64,000 bases of DNA from Nannocystis bainbridge (GTDB lineage Bacteria > Myxococcota_A > Polyangia > Nannocystales > Nannocystaceae), in contig NZ_JAQNDL010000001.1 of assembly GCF_028368995.1 (NCBI RefSeq), positions 2,258,001-2,322,000 on the forward strand, written 5' to 3'. Positions 20,778 to 31,352 of this stretch are shown in pieces (positions within the stretch are counted from its first letter, which is position 1; every line of letters starts with the position of its first letter). The notes under the pieces were generated by a model, which was not told where the DNA came from, searched no databases, and saw only the letters and a list, made by a program, of their open reading frames with translations. Made by a program: the position numbers and the translations under genes.

Positions 20778-21398
20778 TCACAGGACCGAGCGCACGAGCG
20801 CGACCAGCCGCGGCGCCTCGCGCACGAGCTCGGTCAGCGCGACGTCGCGGCGCGAGCGGAACACGAAGCCGATCAGCCGGTCATGCTGGCGCCACATCAC
20901 CAGGTACGCCGACTCGGAGGTCGAGCGGCCGGCGTCGAGGCTCGACAGCTGCTTGAAGCCGACCGACAGGCCGTCGATGAGCTCGACGCGCGGCATGTCC
21001 TGGATCGCCGCGTCGGCCTCGGCTCGCCGCACCGCCAGCTCCGTCGAGCCGCCCGGGACCTCCTGGTAGATCGGCTCGAATTGCGTGCTGGTGTCGACCG
21101 CGCCGCCGAGCGCTCGCCCGATCTCCACCGCCACCGGCACCACCTGCTCGCCCTTCGCCAGCACCGCCTCGATGCCCGACGACGACGCGCTGGCGCCCTG
21201 CCGCAGCCAGCCCCTGGCCGCCTCCGACAGCTCGCCGAGGTTCAGCTGCCCCGCCCACGCGCGGGCCGCCCGCGCCGCCTCCGCGGTCCGCGAGCCGGCC
21301 ATCTCGGCCATCTCCGCGGCCCGCGTGCGGCTCTCGGACCCGTCGCAGCCGCACAGGCCCGCTCCGACCAGGAGCCATGTCCACAGCCGACTTCGCAC
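20778..21398 (-). CDS. Lipoprotein, unknown function
   Basis: 206 residues with a lipoprotein signal (MRSRLWTWLLVGAGLCGC, lipobox G-L-C-G-C). A helical, Ala/Glu-rich region with AAEMAEMAGSRTAEAARAARAWAGQL follows, probably a coiled coil. The C-terminal part, VELIDGLSVGFKQLSSLDAGRSTSESAYLVMWRQHDRLIGFVFRSRRDVALTELV, looks like a compact alpha/beta domain. No family is recognised. It lies between another lipoprotein gene and the divergently transcribed ABC1 kinase gene, 60 bp away. The gap 20601-20777 shows nothing but GC-rich sequence. Confidence 0.65.
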   Translation of the reverse strand: MRSRLWTWLLVGAGLCGCDGSESRTRAAEMAEMAGSRTAEAARAARAWAGQLNLGELSEAARGWLRQGASASSSGIEAVLAKGEQVVPVAVEIGRALGGAVDTSTQFEPIYQEVPGGSTELAVRRAEADAAIQDMPRVELIDGLSVGFKQLSSLDAGRSTSESAYLVMWRQHDRLIGFVFRSRRDVALTELVREAPRLVALVRSVL

Positions 21399-21444
21399 GC
21401 CTCCAGTCTAGCAGATCCGTCGCCGCTGCCTGACGCCGGTCTCG

Positions 21445-21450
21445 TATACT
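21445..21450 (+). promoter_or_regulatory. Putative -10 element TATACT, giving a near-leaderless transcript
   Basis: TATACT is rare in this GC-rich DNA and ends 8 nt before the GTG start of the ABC1 kinase gene. Transcription would begin about at the start codon. The same TATACTGC, nearly the same distance from a GTG, precedes the gene at 41290. No good -35 hexamer is visible. Confidence 0.45.
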
Positions 21451-21458
21451 GCGCGCGC

Positions 21459-23147
21459 GTGTCCGTCCTGCGCACGATCGTCAGCTCCTCGCGCGCCCTC
21501 GTCACGGGCGCCAAGGACGTCGCCCGCTTCCGCGAGATCGCCACCGTCTTCGTCCGTCACGGCTTCGGCTGGTGGGTCGCCCAGCTCAAGCTGCGCCGCG
21601 AGCTGCAGATCGAGCTCTCGGGCGGCGAGCTGACCCGCGCCGCCGTCGGCAACGCCGACTCCGGCAAGCGCCTCGTGGCCGCGTTTACGCAGCTCGGCCC
21701 GACCTTCGTCAAGCTCGGCCAGATCCTCTCGACCCGCCCCGACCTGCTGTCCGACGCCGTCATCGCCGAGCTGACCTGTCTGCAAGACCAGGTGTCGCCG
21801 CTGCCCTTCGAGCAGATCGAGGGCCAGCTGCGCAGCAACCTCGGGCCCAAGTGGCGCGAGCAGTTCAGCGAGATCGACGAGGCCCCGCTGGCCTCGGCCA
21901 GCATCGCCCAGGTCCACCGCGCCACCCTCACGACCGGCGAGCGCGTGGCCCTCAAGGTCCAGCGGCCCGGGCTGCGGCCGAAGATCGTCAGCGACCTCAA
22001 CATCTTGCTGGCGACCGCCGGCTACGTCGAGGAGGCCTTCCCCGAGGCCGCGGCGATGGACCTCGTCGGCGTCATCCGCGGGTTCGCCAAGTCGCTGGCG
22101 CAGGAGCTCGACTTCTGCGTCGAGGCGCGCAACATCGCCCGCTTCCACCGCAACTTCGCCAGCGACGACAACGTCCGCGTGCCCGCGGTCTACGACGCCC
22201 TCAGCACCGAGGAGGTGCTGTGCATGGAGTTCATCGAGGGCCGCAAGTTCAGCGAGGTGCTGCAGTCGGGCGAGGACACCCGGCCGCTGGTCGAGGTCTA
22301 CTTCAAGACCGCCTACAAGATGCTGTTCATCGACGGCTTCTTCCACGGCGACCTGCACCCCGGCAACGTGCTCGTGCAGGAGGGCGGGCGCCTGGCGATC
22401 ATCGACTGCGGCATGGTCGGCCGGCTGTCGCCGTCGATGAAGGACAAGCTGATCGACATCCTGTGGGCGGTGATGTCAGAGGACATGGAGGCGCTGGCGC
22501 GCTCGTTCTACGCCCTGGCGATCCCGACCGCCGGCAAGGTCGACTACGCCGCGTTCGAGGCCGACGTGGTCGAGATCGCCGAGCGCTACCTCGGCGGCAT
22601 GCCGCTGTCCGAGCTGCAGATCGGCGAGCTGTTCGGCGAGCTGGTGGCCGGCGCCACGCGCCACCGCGTGCGCATGCCGACCGACTTCACGATGATGTTC
22701 AAGGCGATCCTCACCACCGAGGGCCTGGCCCGCTCGATCGCCCCCGACGTCGACCCGCTCGAGCAGGCGCGCCCGTTCATCTCGCAGATGATCCAGGACC
22801 GCTACAGCAGCGAACGGATCAAGCAGACCCTGCTCTCCGACTTTCACCTGCTGTCACGCGCGGCCCACAGCCTGCCGCAGCGGCTGCCGGCGCTGCTCGA
22901 GGACATCCACGAGGGCCGGCTCGCCGTCGGCCTCGCGCCGGCGTCGTTGGCGGCGCTCGACAAGGCCTCCGAGCGCCGCATGAACCAGGGCGTACGCGCC
23001 GCGCTGACGATCACTTGCATCGCCTGCGGCACGTACGCCCTCGGCCTCGGACTGCCGGCCACGTCGCCGATCGGGATCCCGTGGATCTCGACCCTGTTCT
23101 TCGCGGCCGCCGCCTACGGCGTGATCGGCCTGCGCTGGCGCTCGTGA
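21459..23147 (+). CDS. ABC1/UbiB-family atypical kinase
   Basis: A GTG at 21459 gives 562 residues, the usual UbiB/ABC1 length. The N-terminal KxGQ motif is in GPTFVKLGQILSTRPD. The alanine-rich loop form SASIAQVHRA replaces the glycine loop, and VALKVQRPG has the lysine. FFHGDLHPGNVLV is the catalytic loop, and IIDCGMVG replaces the usual IDFGMxG, with Cys in the third place. Two hydrophobic helices at the C-terminus (TCIACGTYALGLGL and STLFFAAAAYGVIGLRW) are also typical. Members support ubiquinone/menaquinone or lipid metabolism at the membrane. There is no quinone gene nearby, so the pathway is open. No palindromic element interrupts the conserved domains. Confidence 0.9.
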   Translation: MSVLRTIVSSSRALVTGAKDVARFREIATVFVRHGFGWWVAQLKLRRELQIELSGGELTRAAVGNADSGKRLVAAFTQLGPTFVKLGQILSTRPDLLSDAVIAELTCLQDQVSPLPFEQIEGQLRSNLGPKWREQFSEIDEAPLASASIAQVHRATLTTGERVALKVQRPGLRPKIVSDLNILLATAGYVEEAFPEAAAMDLVGVIRGFAKSLAQELDFCVEARNIARFHRNFASDDNVRVPAVYDALSTEEVLCMEFIEGRKFSEVLQSGEDTRPLVEVYFKTAYKMLFIDGFFHGDLHPGNVLVQEGGRLAIIDCGMVGRLSPSMKDKLIDILWAVMSEDMEALARSFYALAIPTAGKVDYAAFEADVVEIAERYLGGMPLSELQIGELFGELVAGATRHRVRMPTDFTMMFKAILTTEGLARSIAPDVDPLEQARPFISQMIQDRYSSERIKQTLLSDFHLLSRAAHSLPQRLPALLEDIHEGRLAVGLAPASLAALDKASERRMNQGVRAALTITCIACGTYALGLGLPATSPIGIPWISTLFFAAAAYGVIGLRWRS

Positions 23148-23154
23148 GCGCGGC

Positions 23155-23922
23155 TCACTGGCAGAAGCCAGCCTGGCCCGGGAACGGCTGGTCGCAGGCG
23201 TTGCTCAGGCAGTCGGCGTTGCTGTTGCACGGCGCGAACGTGCCGCCGTCGCTGCAATAGCCGACCACCGCGTTGGGCTGGTCCTTGATGCACTTCCAGT
23301 CGGTCGGGCAGTTCGACGCCTCGGTGCACACACCGATCAGGCAGATCTTGTCCTTGTCGGGCAGGAGGCCGTTGTTGCACACCGCGCCCTCGGTGCCGGT
23401 CGGGCAGGTGCCGTCCTGCGAGCAGTACGGCAGCGTGTAGCAGCTCGCCTTGTCCTCCGTCTCCTGGAAGCAGACCGCGTTCGACTCGCAGCCGTCGTCG
23501 ACCGGCGAGGGCGTGCACTGGGTCGGCGGCGGCGGGGTGCTGCAGAAGCCGCTCTTGCACACCTGGCCCTCCTCGCACGGCACCTCGGGGCAGGTGGTGA
23601 CCTCCTTGTTGTGGCACAGCATGTCGGTGTCGGTCGCGCAGAACTGATCCTCCGCGCAGTCACCGTTGCTGGTGCAGCCGATCGCGCAGATGCCGTTCCA
23701 GCAGAACTGGCCGTCCGGGCACGGGTTGGACGAGCTGCACGGGCCCGGCTCACCGCCGCCGTCGGTGGGGTTACCCGAGGGGTTGCCCGTGGGGTCGCCC
23801 TGGGACGCGGCGCTGTCGGTCTCGTCCGCGGTGTCGGTGCCGTCGCCGAGCGAGGCGTTGCAGGCCGCGAGGCACAGGGCGGCGAAGATCGAGCGGAGCT
23901 TCAAGGTGGTAGTGATCGTCAT
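23155..23922 (-). CDS. Cysteine-rich lipoprotein
   Basis: 255 residues. The signal peptide ends at the lipobox C-L-A-A-C, followed by a linker of Asp/Thr/Ser/Gly/Pro (GDPTGNPSGNPTDGGG). Then comes a long cysteine-rich region with more than 25 Cys in patterns such as C-x-x-x-N-P-C-x-x-G-Q-F-C and C-x-x-x-G-x-C. This resembles the EGF/Dickkopf-like, disulfide-rich modules seen repeatedly in myxobacterial surface lipoproteins. It should be an outer-surface or periplasmic protein; the ligand is unknown. It converges on the ABC1 kinase with only 7 bp between the stop codons. Confidence 0.75.
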   Translation of the reverse strand: MTITTTLKLRSIFAALCLAACNASLGDGTDTADETDSAASQGDPTGNPSGNPTDGGGEPGPCSSSNPCPDGQFCWNGICAIGCTSNGDCAEDQFCATDTDMLCHNKEVTTCPEVPCEEGQVCKSGFCSTPPPPTQCTPSPVDDGCESNAVCFQETEDKASCYTLPYCSQDGTCPTGTEGAVCNNGLLPDKDKICLIGVCTEASNCPTDWKCIKDQPNAVVGYCSDGGTFAPCNSNADCLSNACDQPFPGQAGFCQ

Positions 23923-24043
23923 TGGCGTCGTTCTCTCGTTCCGTCTATTCGTTACCGTCGCGGCGATTTTTCAGCGGCCCAGACCCGCGAGGTTCCTCAA
24001 TCGGCGGGCGGCGTGAGCCGATGAATACCGGCGCAGGCGGACT

Positions 24044-24114
24044 CATGTCCGCGAATTCCATCTCAGGACATGGTTAAACGGACATGTACCATCATACATG
24101 TCTCACAGGACATC
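24044..24114. repeat. Palindrome array with exact 14-bp phasing
   Basis: CATG occurs at 24044, 24069, 24083 and 24097, with CATC at 24111. The last four are spaced exactly 14 bp. The final unit, ATGTC-N6-GACAT at 24098-24113, is perfect. It sits immediately after the 3' end of the next minus-strand gene (24125). The rest of 23923-24124 shows nothing. Confidence 0.8.
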
Positions 24115-24124
24115 AGGGCGTTCT

Positions 24125-24880
24125 TCACGCACCGGCGCAGCTGCTCTTGACCCGCGGCGCGTGCGTCGAGTCGGGCCACTTCGCCAGCATGTCGCGAGCC
24201 ACCCGCCGCGCGTCGGCGACGCGACCGGCGGCGCACAGCGCCTCGACGTGATAGGCGATCCGCTCCTGCACCAGCTGCCCGCCCGCGAACCGCCGCGCGT
24301 GCTCGTCCACCCCGGCCAGCGCGCGGGCGCTGTCGTTGCGCTTGAGCGCGCCGCGGATCTCGGCGATGAGCTTGAGCTCGGCGGCGAAGTCCGCGGGCTC
24401 TTCCTCCACAGGCGGGGCGTCGATGCGAGGCCTGGGACGCGACTTCTTGCGCGCCTCGGTCGGCTCCTCGGGCGCAGGCTCGGGCGCTTCCACGACCGCA
24501 GGCGCGGGCGTGACGCTCGGCGTCACGACCGGCTCCGGCGCGGGTGCGAGCGGCGCAGGCGTGGCGATGTTCGGCCTGGCCTCGGGGACAGCTTCGATCG
24601 CGGCCACGGACACCACCTGCGGCGCCTCGGGCCGATCGCGCGCGCTCCACAGGCCGACCGCGGCGGCGATCAGCGCGACCCCGGCGATGACCTTCAAGAC
24701 CACGCCGCCGCCCCCGGTGGCGCCTCCGAGCGCACCGGGGTCCACGTCGGCGCCGCCGGGCGGAGCTGGCCCATGGGCCAGGCGATGCTCGACGGCGGCC
24801 CAGATCCGGTCCTCCGCGCCCGCCTCGGGCACGGCCTCGCGCTCGCCGCGGAGCAGGTCTTCGAGCCGGTCGGACTGCAT
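24125..24880 (-). CDS. Membrane-anchored protein of a sigma-factor operon (putative anti-sigma)
   Basis: 251 residues. Residues 1-55 are acidic and cytoplasmic (MQSDRLEDLLRGEREAV and so on). One membrane helix lies at about 62-80 (LKVIAGVALIAAAVGLW). A Pro/Ala/Glu-rich spacer (PEPVVTPSVTPAP and so on) follows, then a C-terminal helical domain with RGALKRNDSARALAGVDEHARRFAGGQLVQERIAYHVEALCAAGRVADARRVARDML, a TPR-like pair. The start codon overlaps the sigma-factor stop as TGATG. Position and topology fit an anti-sigma or sensor partner, but no zinc-binding ZAS motif is present, so the role is inferred. Confidence 0.65.
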   Translation of the reverse strand: MQSDRLEDLLRGEREAVPEAGAEDRIWAAVEHRLAHGPAPPGGADVDPGALGGATGGGGVVLKVIAGVALIAAAVGLWSARDRPEAPQVVSVAAIEAVPEARPNIATPAPLAPAPEPVVTPSVTPAPAVVEAPEPAPEEPTEARKKSRPRPRIDAPPVEEEPADFAAELKLIAEIRGALKRNDSARALAGVDEHARRFAGGQLVQERIAYHVEALCAAGRVADARRVARDMLAKWPDSTHAPRVKSSCAGA

Positions 24881-25464
24881 CAGCGCACCTCCTTGGCCGC
24901 CGCCACAAACAACGCACGCTCGAGCTGCTGCCGAGCCGCGCGCAGCCGCGAGTACACGGTGTTGACGTTGAGCCCGAGCCCGACGGCGATCTCCTGCGCC
25001 GTCATGCCCTCGAGCTCGGCCAGCACGAACACCGCCCGCCGCTCGTCGTCGAGCTGGTCGAGCAATTTTAATAATGTGTCGGTCGCGTCCTTGCGCGCGT
25101 AAGGGTCGGAGCCGCCGCCCTCGGCGTGAGCCTCGGCGAACGCCTCGACCCGCCGCAGGTGCCGCGAGGCGCTGCGCCGATGGACCTGGACCACGCGCAT
25201 GGTGATGGCGAACAGCCAGGTCCGCATCGAGGCCTCGCCGCGGAACTCGGCCAGCCGGCGAGCGACGATCAGGAACACGTCCTGGACGACGTCGTCGAGC
25301 GCGGGCGCGGGCGCGCCGAGCCGCCGGGCGCTGCGCCACACGAACTGGAAGTGCTCGCGATAGGCCGCCACCAGCGCGGGGCTGGGCGGGGCGGCGGCTT
25401 GAGCGGCGGCGGTCATCGGATCGGGGGTTTGTGACCGGCTCCGCGATTTATCATCACGGGTCAT
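24880..25464 (-). CDS. ECF RNA polymerase sigma factor
   Basis: Region 2 is LVAAYREHFQFVWRSARRLGAPAPALDDVVQDVFLIVARR, with MRTWLFAITMRVVQVHRR. Region 4 is LLDQLDDERRAVFVLAELEGMTAQEIAVGLGLNVNTVYSRLRAARQQLERAL. This is an ECF sigma factor. The ATG at 25464 overlaps the upstream stop as TGATG, favouring a coupled start of 194 residues. An internal ATG at 25416 would give 178 and also precedes region 2. The gene is the middle of a three-gene coupled operon: exported beta-rich protein, sigma factor, membrane protein. Both junctions are TGATG. Confidence 0.87.
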   Translation of the reverse strand: MTRDDKSRSRSQTPDPMTAAAQAAAPPSPALVAAYREHFQFVWRSARRLGAPAPALDDVVQDVFLIVARRLAEFRGEASMRTWLFAITMRVVQVHRRSASRHLRRVEAFAEAHAEGGGSDPYARKDATDTLLKLLDQLDDERRAVFVLAELEGMTAQEIAVGLGLNVNTVYSRLRAARQQLERALFVAAAKEVR

Positions 25465-26516
25465 CACGGAAATCGGACTTCGACCGCGAGCAGGGCGCGA
25501 AAGCTCGCCAGGGCGCCACGGTAAATCTCCCCCAGATTCGCCACGACGAACCGGGGCCTCACGACGTGGACGGCGCCCTCGACGATCGCGCCGACGGCGA
25601 CGCGCGGGTGGGCCGCGTAGAACACGCCCGGGGCCAGATGGAGGGCCACGAACAGCTGGCGCGCCTCGCTGGTGATCGTGTAGCCGACCCCGCGGCCATA
25701 CATGGCGCCGAGCTCGAGGCCGGCGCACAGCGGGAACTCGAACTTGCGCGCGTGCAGCAGCGGACACCCACGCACCGCGCCGACCGCGAGCTGGAGGTCG
25801 GCCCCGCGATCGGGGATGTCGTCGAAGCGGGCCCGTCGCAGCGGCCCGTAGCCGACCTCGAACTCGAGCCGCGCGCGCGGCCAGATCAGCGCCGGCGTGA
25901 GCCGCAAGAGCGCGCCGACGCCCGGTAAGTCGCCGAAGCTCAGGCCGGCGCCGAGCCGCACGCCGCCGCGCACGCGCCTCTCCTTCTTCTGCTTCACCTC
26001 GGGCCGCGGCTGCGGCTCGGGCCGCGGCGGCTCCGGCTGCACCACCGGCTCCGGCGGCGGCTCGGGTTCGAGCGGTGGTTCGAATTCCTCGACCGTTTTG
26101 GCCTCGGCCGCGACCTCGGCGGCGTCTGTCTCTTCGGACATGCGATCGAGGACCGACGGATCGATCGCCATCGCCGCGATCAGGGCCCCGGCGCGCGCGA
26201 GCGCGTCGCACTGCGCATGCGTCAACGAGCGCTGCAGGGTGCCCTCGTCGCTGACCGTCCACAGCCGCAGGTCGAACTCGCCGCCGGGATCCTGGCGGAC
26301 GCGGGCGATCGCCGTCAGCCGCGGGCCCTTGCGCTCCGTCAGCGGCCCGCCGAGCAGGCGCTCGAGCTCGGCGACGACCTCGGCCTCGGCGGGGCAGGTC
26401 GTGGGCGCGTCCCAGCGGAACTCGACGACCGGTCGCGGGCTCGCGGGCGCCGCTGCGGCCGGGCCCATCGCTCCCGCGAGCAGCAGCGCCACCAGCCCGC
26501 CGTGAAGCATCGCCAC
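25464..26516 (-). CDS. Exported, probably outer-membrane beta-rich protein of the sigma-factor operon
   Basis: 350 residues with a signal peptide (MAMLHGGLVALLLAGAMGPAAAA). A periplasmic domain with one Cys near 41 and another in THAQCDALARAGALIAAMAI follows. The Pro/Glu linker (PPLEPEPPPEPVVQPEPPRPEPQPRP) spans about 148-175. The C-terminal half has alternating hydrophobic strands such as GGVRLGAGLSFGDLPGVGALLRL, typical of a small outer-membrane barrel. It is the first gene of the coupled operon. It may sense an envelope state for the sigma factor, by analogy only. A dispersed element (TGTC-N6-GACA at 26127) encodes M-S-E-E-T-D. Confidence 0.65.
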   Translation of the reverse strand: MAMLHGGLVALLLAGAMGPAAAAPASPRPVVEFRWDAPTTCPAEAEVVAELERLLGGPLTERKGPRLTAIARVRQDPGGEFDLRLWTVSDEGTLQRSLTHAQCDALARAGALIAAMAIDPSVLDRMSEETDAAEVAAEAKTVEEFEPPLEPEPPPEPVVQPEPPRPEPQPRPEVKQKKERRVRGGVRLGAGLSFGDLPGVGALLRLTPALIWPRARLEFEVGYGPLRRARFDDIPDRGADLQLAVGAVRGCPLLHARKFEFPLCAGLELGAMYGRGVGYTITSEARQLFVALHLAPGVFYAAHPRVAVGAIVEGAVHVVRPRFVVANLGEIYRGALASFRALLAVEVRFP

Positions 26517-26581
26517 GCGGCGGAGGATGGTCCGCCGCCGCCGCGATTACAACGGCGAAACGCGGCGCGCACGCGCGCGCC

Positions 26582-27397
26582 CTAGGACATCCCGCGACGG
26601 CGCATGAACGCCGCCTTGTTCTTGGCCCCGCGCCGCTCGAGGGCCGGTCGCAGCCACGCGCGCAGGCGCGGCGAAAGGTAGCCGAGCGTCGCCAGCTTGC
26701 CCGACGCGAACGGCAGATCGATCTCCGTCGGGCTGCGCGGATCCTGGATGCACGCCAGCACCGCCGCTGCGCACTGCTCGGGGCTGCTCATCGGCTGCGA
26801 GAAGGTAAGGTCGCTGACGCCGTGGATGTCGGCGTCGAAGAAGCCGCTGTCGACCGGCCCGGGGTTGACGTTGGCGATCCGGATGTCGCGCCGCGCCAGG
26901 TCCTCGGCGGCTGCGAGGGCCCAGAAGCGCAGGCCGGCCTTGGTCCCCGAGTACACCGCCGAGCCGGGCACGCCGAGCTTGCCGGCCAGGCTGGCGACGT
27001 TGACGACGCAGCCGCCGGCGCGCATGTGGTCGGCGGCGATCCGCGTCAGCACCACCGGCGCCGTCAGGTTGACCGCGACCATGTCGGCCAGCGCCTCCGG
27101 CGGGTGTTGCAGCATGTCGCCGCGGTGATGCAGGCCGGCGTTGTTGACCAGCACGTCGAGGCCGCCGAAGCGCGCGACCACCTGGTCGATGAGCCATGGC
27201 AATCGGGACAGGTCGCCGACGTCGCACGCGATCGCCACGGCGCCCTCGCCCAGCTCGGCGGCCGCGGCCTCGAGCTTGTCGGCCGTGCGCGCGACCATCA
27301 CGACGCGCATGCCCGACCTGTGCAGCAACTTGGCCGTCGCCAGGCCGATGCCCGACGACGCCCCGGTGACGAGCGCGACCCTGTCCTTGAGCTCCAC
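26582..27397 (-). CDS. Short-chain dehydrogenase/reductase
   Basis: A 271-residue classical SDR. TGASSGIG (residues 13-20) binds NAD(P), NNAG near 86-89 is the structural motif, and the catalytic Ser is in VNVASLAGKLG with YSGTK as the YxxxK pair. NPGPVDSGFF follows at the usual place. The C-terminal extension (PRLRAWLRPALERRGAKNKAAFMRRRGM) is basic and may contact membrane, as in SDRs of lipid metabolism. The substrate is not predictable. It is the next gene downstream of groEL but lies beyond a clear terminator, so it is a separate unit. Confidence 0.85.
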   Translation of the reverse strand: MELKDRVALVTGASSGIGLATAKLLHRSGMRVVMVARTADKLEAAAAELGEGAVAIACDVGDLSRLPWLIDQVVARFGGLDVLVNNAGLHHRGDMLQHPPEALADMVAVNLTAPVVLTRIAADHMRAGGCVVNVASLAGKLGVPGSAVYSGTKAGLRFWALAAAEDLARRDIRIANVNPGPVDSGFFDADIHGVSDLTFSQPMSSPEQCAAAVLACIQDPRSPTEIDLPFASGKLATLGYLSPRLRAWLRPALERRGAKNKAAFMRRRGMS

Positions 27398-27531
27398 GCG
27401 GCGACGCTAGCAAAACCCCGCCCAAAAAGGACGGACCTCGCCGACGTCGATGCGCACGGCGGTGACTTCCAACGAAGAGCCCGCTCCACGAACGAGCCGA
27501 CACAGCGGGACCGCGACGCCGCGACGACCGA

Positions 27532-27571
27532 CCAAAAAGGCCGAGCCCCGACCCTGGTGGATCGGGGCTCG
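27532..27571 (-). terminator. Intrinsic terminator after groEL
   Basis: On the minus strand, arms CGAGCCCCGA and TCGGGGCTCG (27542-27551 and 27562-27571) form a 10-bp stem with a 10-nt loop. A T5 run (27534-27538) follows after a short GC stretch. It lies 33 bp beyond the groEL stop. It is the only textbook hairpin-plus-T-run I found in the window. Confidence 0.8.
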
Positions 27572-27604
27572 TACGCGCGCGCAGTCAGCGAGCGCGGGCC
27601 GGGC

Positions 27605-29600
<1,996 letters not shown>

Positions 29601-29726
29601 CTGCGGTCTCTCCTGATTTCCGAATGCAGGCCCCGTGGGGGGAAAGATGCTGTTCGTGGTTGCGAGCGTTCCCGCGCGACTCCGCTTAACTCTGCGGAAT
29701 CGCCGTGAAAATTTGCGGGGGCTCCG

Positions 29727-29754
29727 TTAGCAATCACCCATGTAGGAGTGCTAA
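29727..29754. promoter_or_regulatory. CIRCE-like HrcA operator upstream of groESL
   Basis: The right arm GAGTGCTAA (29746-29754) is a perfect CIRCE half-site. The left arm TTAGCAATC (29727-29735) differs from TTAGCACTC at one base. The spacer is 10 instead of the usual 9 bases. It lies 127-154 bp upstream of groES on the minus strand. HrcA repression of the operon is likely, but the altered spacing may weaken it. Confidence 0.75.
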
Positions 29755-29898
29755 CGCGGCGCGGAGTGTAAAGCGAGTCGGTACCCGGTCAACCCCTCCG
29801 CGCGGGACGTTCAACGGTCAGAACTCGTGCGGTTAACTCACATAATTCGCTTGCCTGGCCGGTCGTCTCTGGTAGCGTGGGAAAATAGGAAACCTCCC

Positions 29899-30450
29899 AT
29901 GCCCGAGCCAGAACTTCGTTTTGCAGGAACCCTCGAGTCCTTCTTCTACGACCGCGTGGCCCAGGGAAAGACCGGCAGCTCGTTGCCCACCGAGGTGGGG
30001 GCGTACGTGGTCCACATGCTCGCCGACCACGTGCGGCGGACCAGCGTCGCCGGTCGCACCGCCGGGCCGCTCGCGCTGCAGTACCTGGCCGCCCGCGAGC
30101 AACAGGGGGCGCGCCGGACCCAGGCGCTGCGGGCTGTCGGCGACCGGGCCCTCTTCATCGCCGGGGTCGTCCCGCACAGCATCGACCGCACCCCCGTCGA
30201 CCTGCGCTATGTGCGCTCGCTCGGCGCCAGCGCCTACCGCCAGATCGGCGAACCGGCCGTGTTTCGCACCCTCGCCGTCAGCTTCGAGGCTGCGGCCGAG
30301 GCGATCTCGGAGGCCACCGACAGTTGTCCGGACGGCGACCTGCTCGGCCTCTACGAGCGCTGGCAGAAGTACGGCGATCGCCGTGACGAACAGCGCCTGG
30401 GCGCCGCCGGCGTCGTCCTGGTGCGGGGCCGGCGCGACGTGATCCAGTGA
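29899..30450 (+). CDS. Conserved hypothetical protein, possibly regulatory
   Basis: The start at 29899 (MPEPELRFAGTLESFFYDRV) gives 183 residues. An upstream in-frame start at 29827 is less likely because the region holds promoter sequence. The protein is soluble, with no signal peptide or helix-turn-helix I can identify. Marked stretches are TEVGAYVVHMLADHVRR, AREQQGARRTQALRAVGDRALFIAGVVPHSIDR, VDLRYVRSLGASAYRQIG and LGLYERWQKYGDRRDEQRLGAAGVV. Similar proteins seem common in myxobacteria, but I cannot name a family. It is divergent from groESL and converges on panC. Confidence 0.7.
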   Translation: MPEPELRFAGTLESFFYDRVAQGKTGSSLPTEVGAYVVHMLADHVRRTSVAGRTAGPLALQYLAAREQQGARRTQALRAVGDRALFIAGVVPHSIDRTPVDLRYVRSLGASAYRQIGEPAVFRTLAVSFEAAAEAISEATDSCPDGDLLGLYERWQKYGDRRDEQRLGAAGVVLVRGRRDVIQ

Positions 30451-30512
30451 GTCGGTGACTGACTCGGCGAACCCGGGTTCGCCGACCGCGGCCACCGGGA
30501 CCCGCGACGTGG

Positions 30513-31349
30513 TCAGGGCCGCAGCACGGTGTTGTCGATCAGGCGCACCCCGCCGAAGAACGCCGCCACGGCGCACAGGGCCGGTCGCTCGACCCCGGTC
30601 ACCGGTTGCAAGTCCGCGGCGTCGACCAGCGACGCGTAGTCGACCCGGCCCGGCGCCAGGGCAGCGCCCGGATCGCCGAGCAGCGCCGCGGCCTCGCGCT
30701 CGCCCGCGGCGAAGCGCGAGCGGACCTCGGCCAGCCAGCGCGCGATGGCCAGCGCCTGCGCGCGTGCCTCCGGCGACAGGTTGGTGTTGCGGCTCGACAT
30801 CGCCAGACCGTCGGCCTCGCGCACGATCGGCATGCCCACCACCTCGCCGCCGAGGAACAGGTCCGCGTGCATGCGGCGGAGGATCGCCAGCTGCTGGAAG
30901 TCTTTCTCGCCGAACAGCGCCGCGTCCGGGCGGACCAGCCCCCACAGCTTGGCCACCACCGTACAGACCCCGCGGAAGTGGCCCGGGCGCGACGCGCCGC
31001 ACAGGTGCTGGTCGAGGCCCTGCACCTCCACCCACGTGTTCGTCCCGTGCGGATACAGCTCGCGCGGGTCGGTCGGGCAGAACGCGACGTCGACCCCGCA
31101 CTCGCGCGCCTTGGCCAGATCGCCGGCCTCGTCGCGGGGGTAGCGGGCGAGGTCTTCGCTCGGGCCGAACTGGGTCGGGTTGACGAAGATCGAGAGCACC
31201 AGGCGATCGCCGCGCTGCCTGGCCGCGCGCAGCAACGACAGGTGGCCGTCGTGGAGATAGCCCATCGTCGGCACGAACGCGACGCGCGTCGCGGGGCCGA
31301 GCGAGGCTCGCCACGCCTGCATCTCCGAACATGTCCGAACGACCAGCAT
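30513..31349 (-). CDS. panC: Pantothenate synthetase (pantoate-beta-alanine ligase)
   Basis: 278 residues. The cytidylyltransferase-like HxGH is in PTMGYLHDGHLSLL (27-40). FVNPTQFGPSEDLARYPR, GASRPGHFRGVCTVVAKL, FGEKDFQQL and SSRNTNLS (the KMSKS-equivalent loop) follow in canonical order. It condenses pantoate with beta-alanine using ATP. It lies 3 bp after panB, so the two form an operon. The start codon region contains a degenerate copy of the dispersed element (M-L-V-V-R-T-C-S-E). Confidence 0.96.
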   Translation of the reverse strand: MLVVRTCSEMQAWRASLGPATRVAFVPTMGYLHDGHLSLLRAARQRGDRLVLSIFVNPTQFGPSEDLARYPRDEAGDLAKARECGVDVAFCPTDPRELYPHGTNTWVEVQGLDQHLCGASRPGHFRGVCTVVAKLWGLVRPDAALFGEKDFQQLAILRRMHADLFLGGEVVGMPIVREADGLAMSSRNTNLSPEARAQALAIARWLAEVRSRFAAGEREAAALLGDPGAALAPGRVDYASLVDAADLQPVTGVERPALCAVAAFFGGVRLIDNTVLRP

Positions 31350-31352
31350 GCT

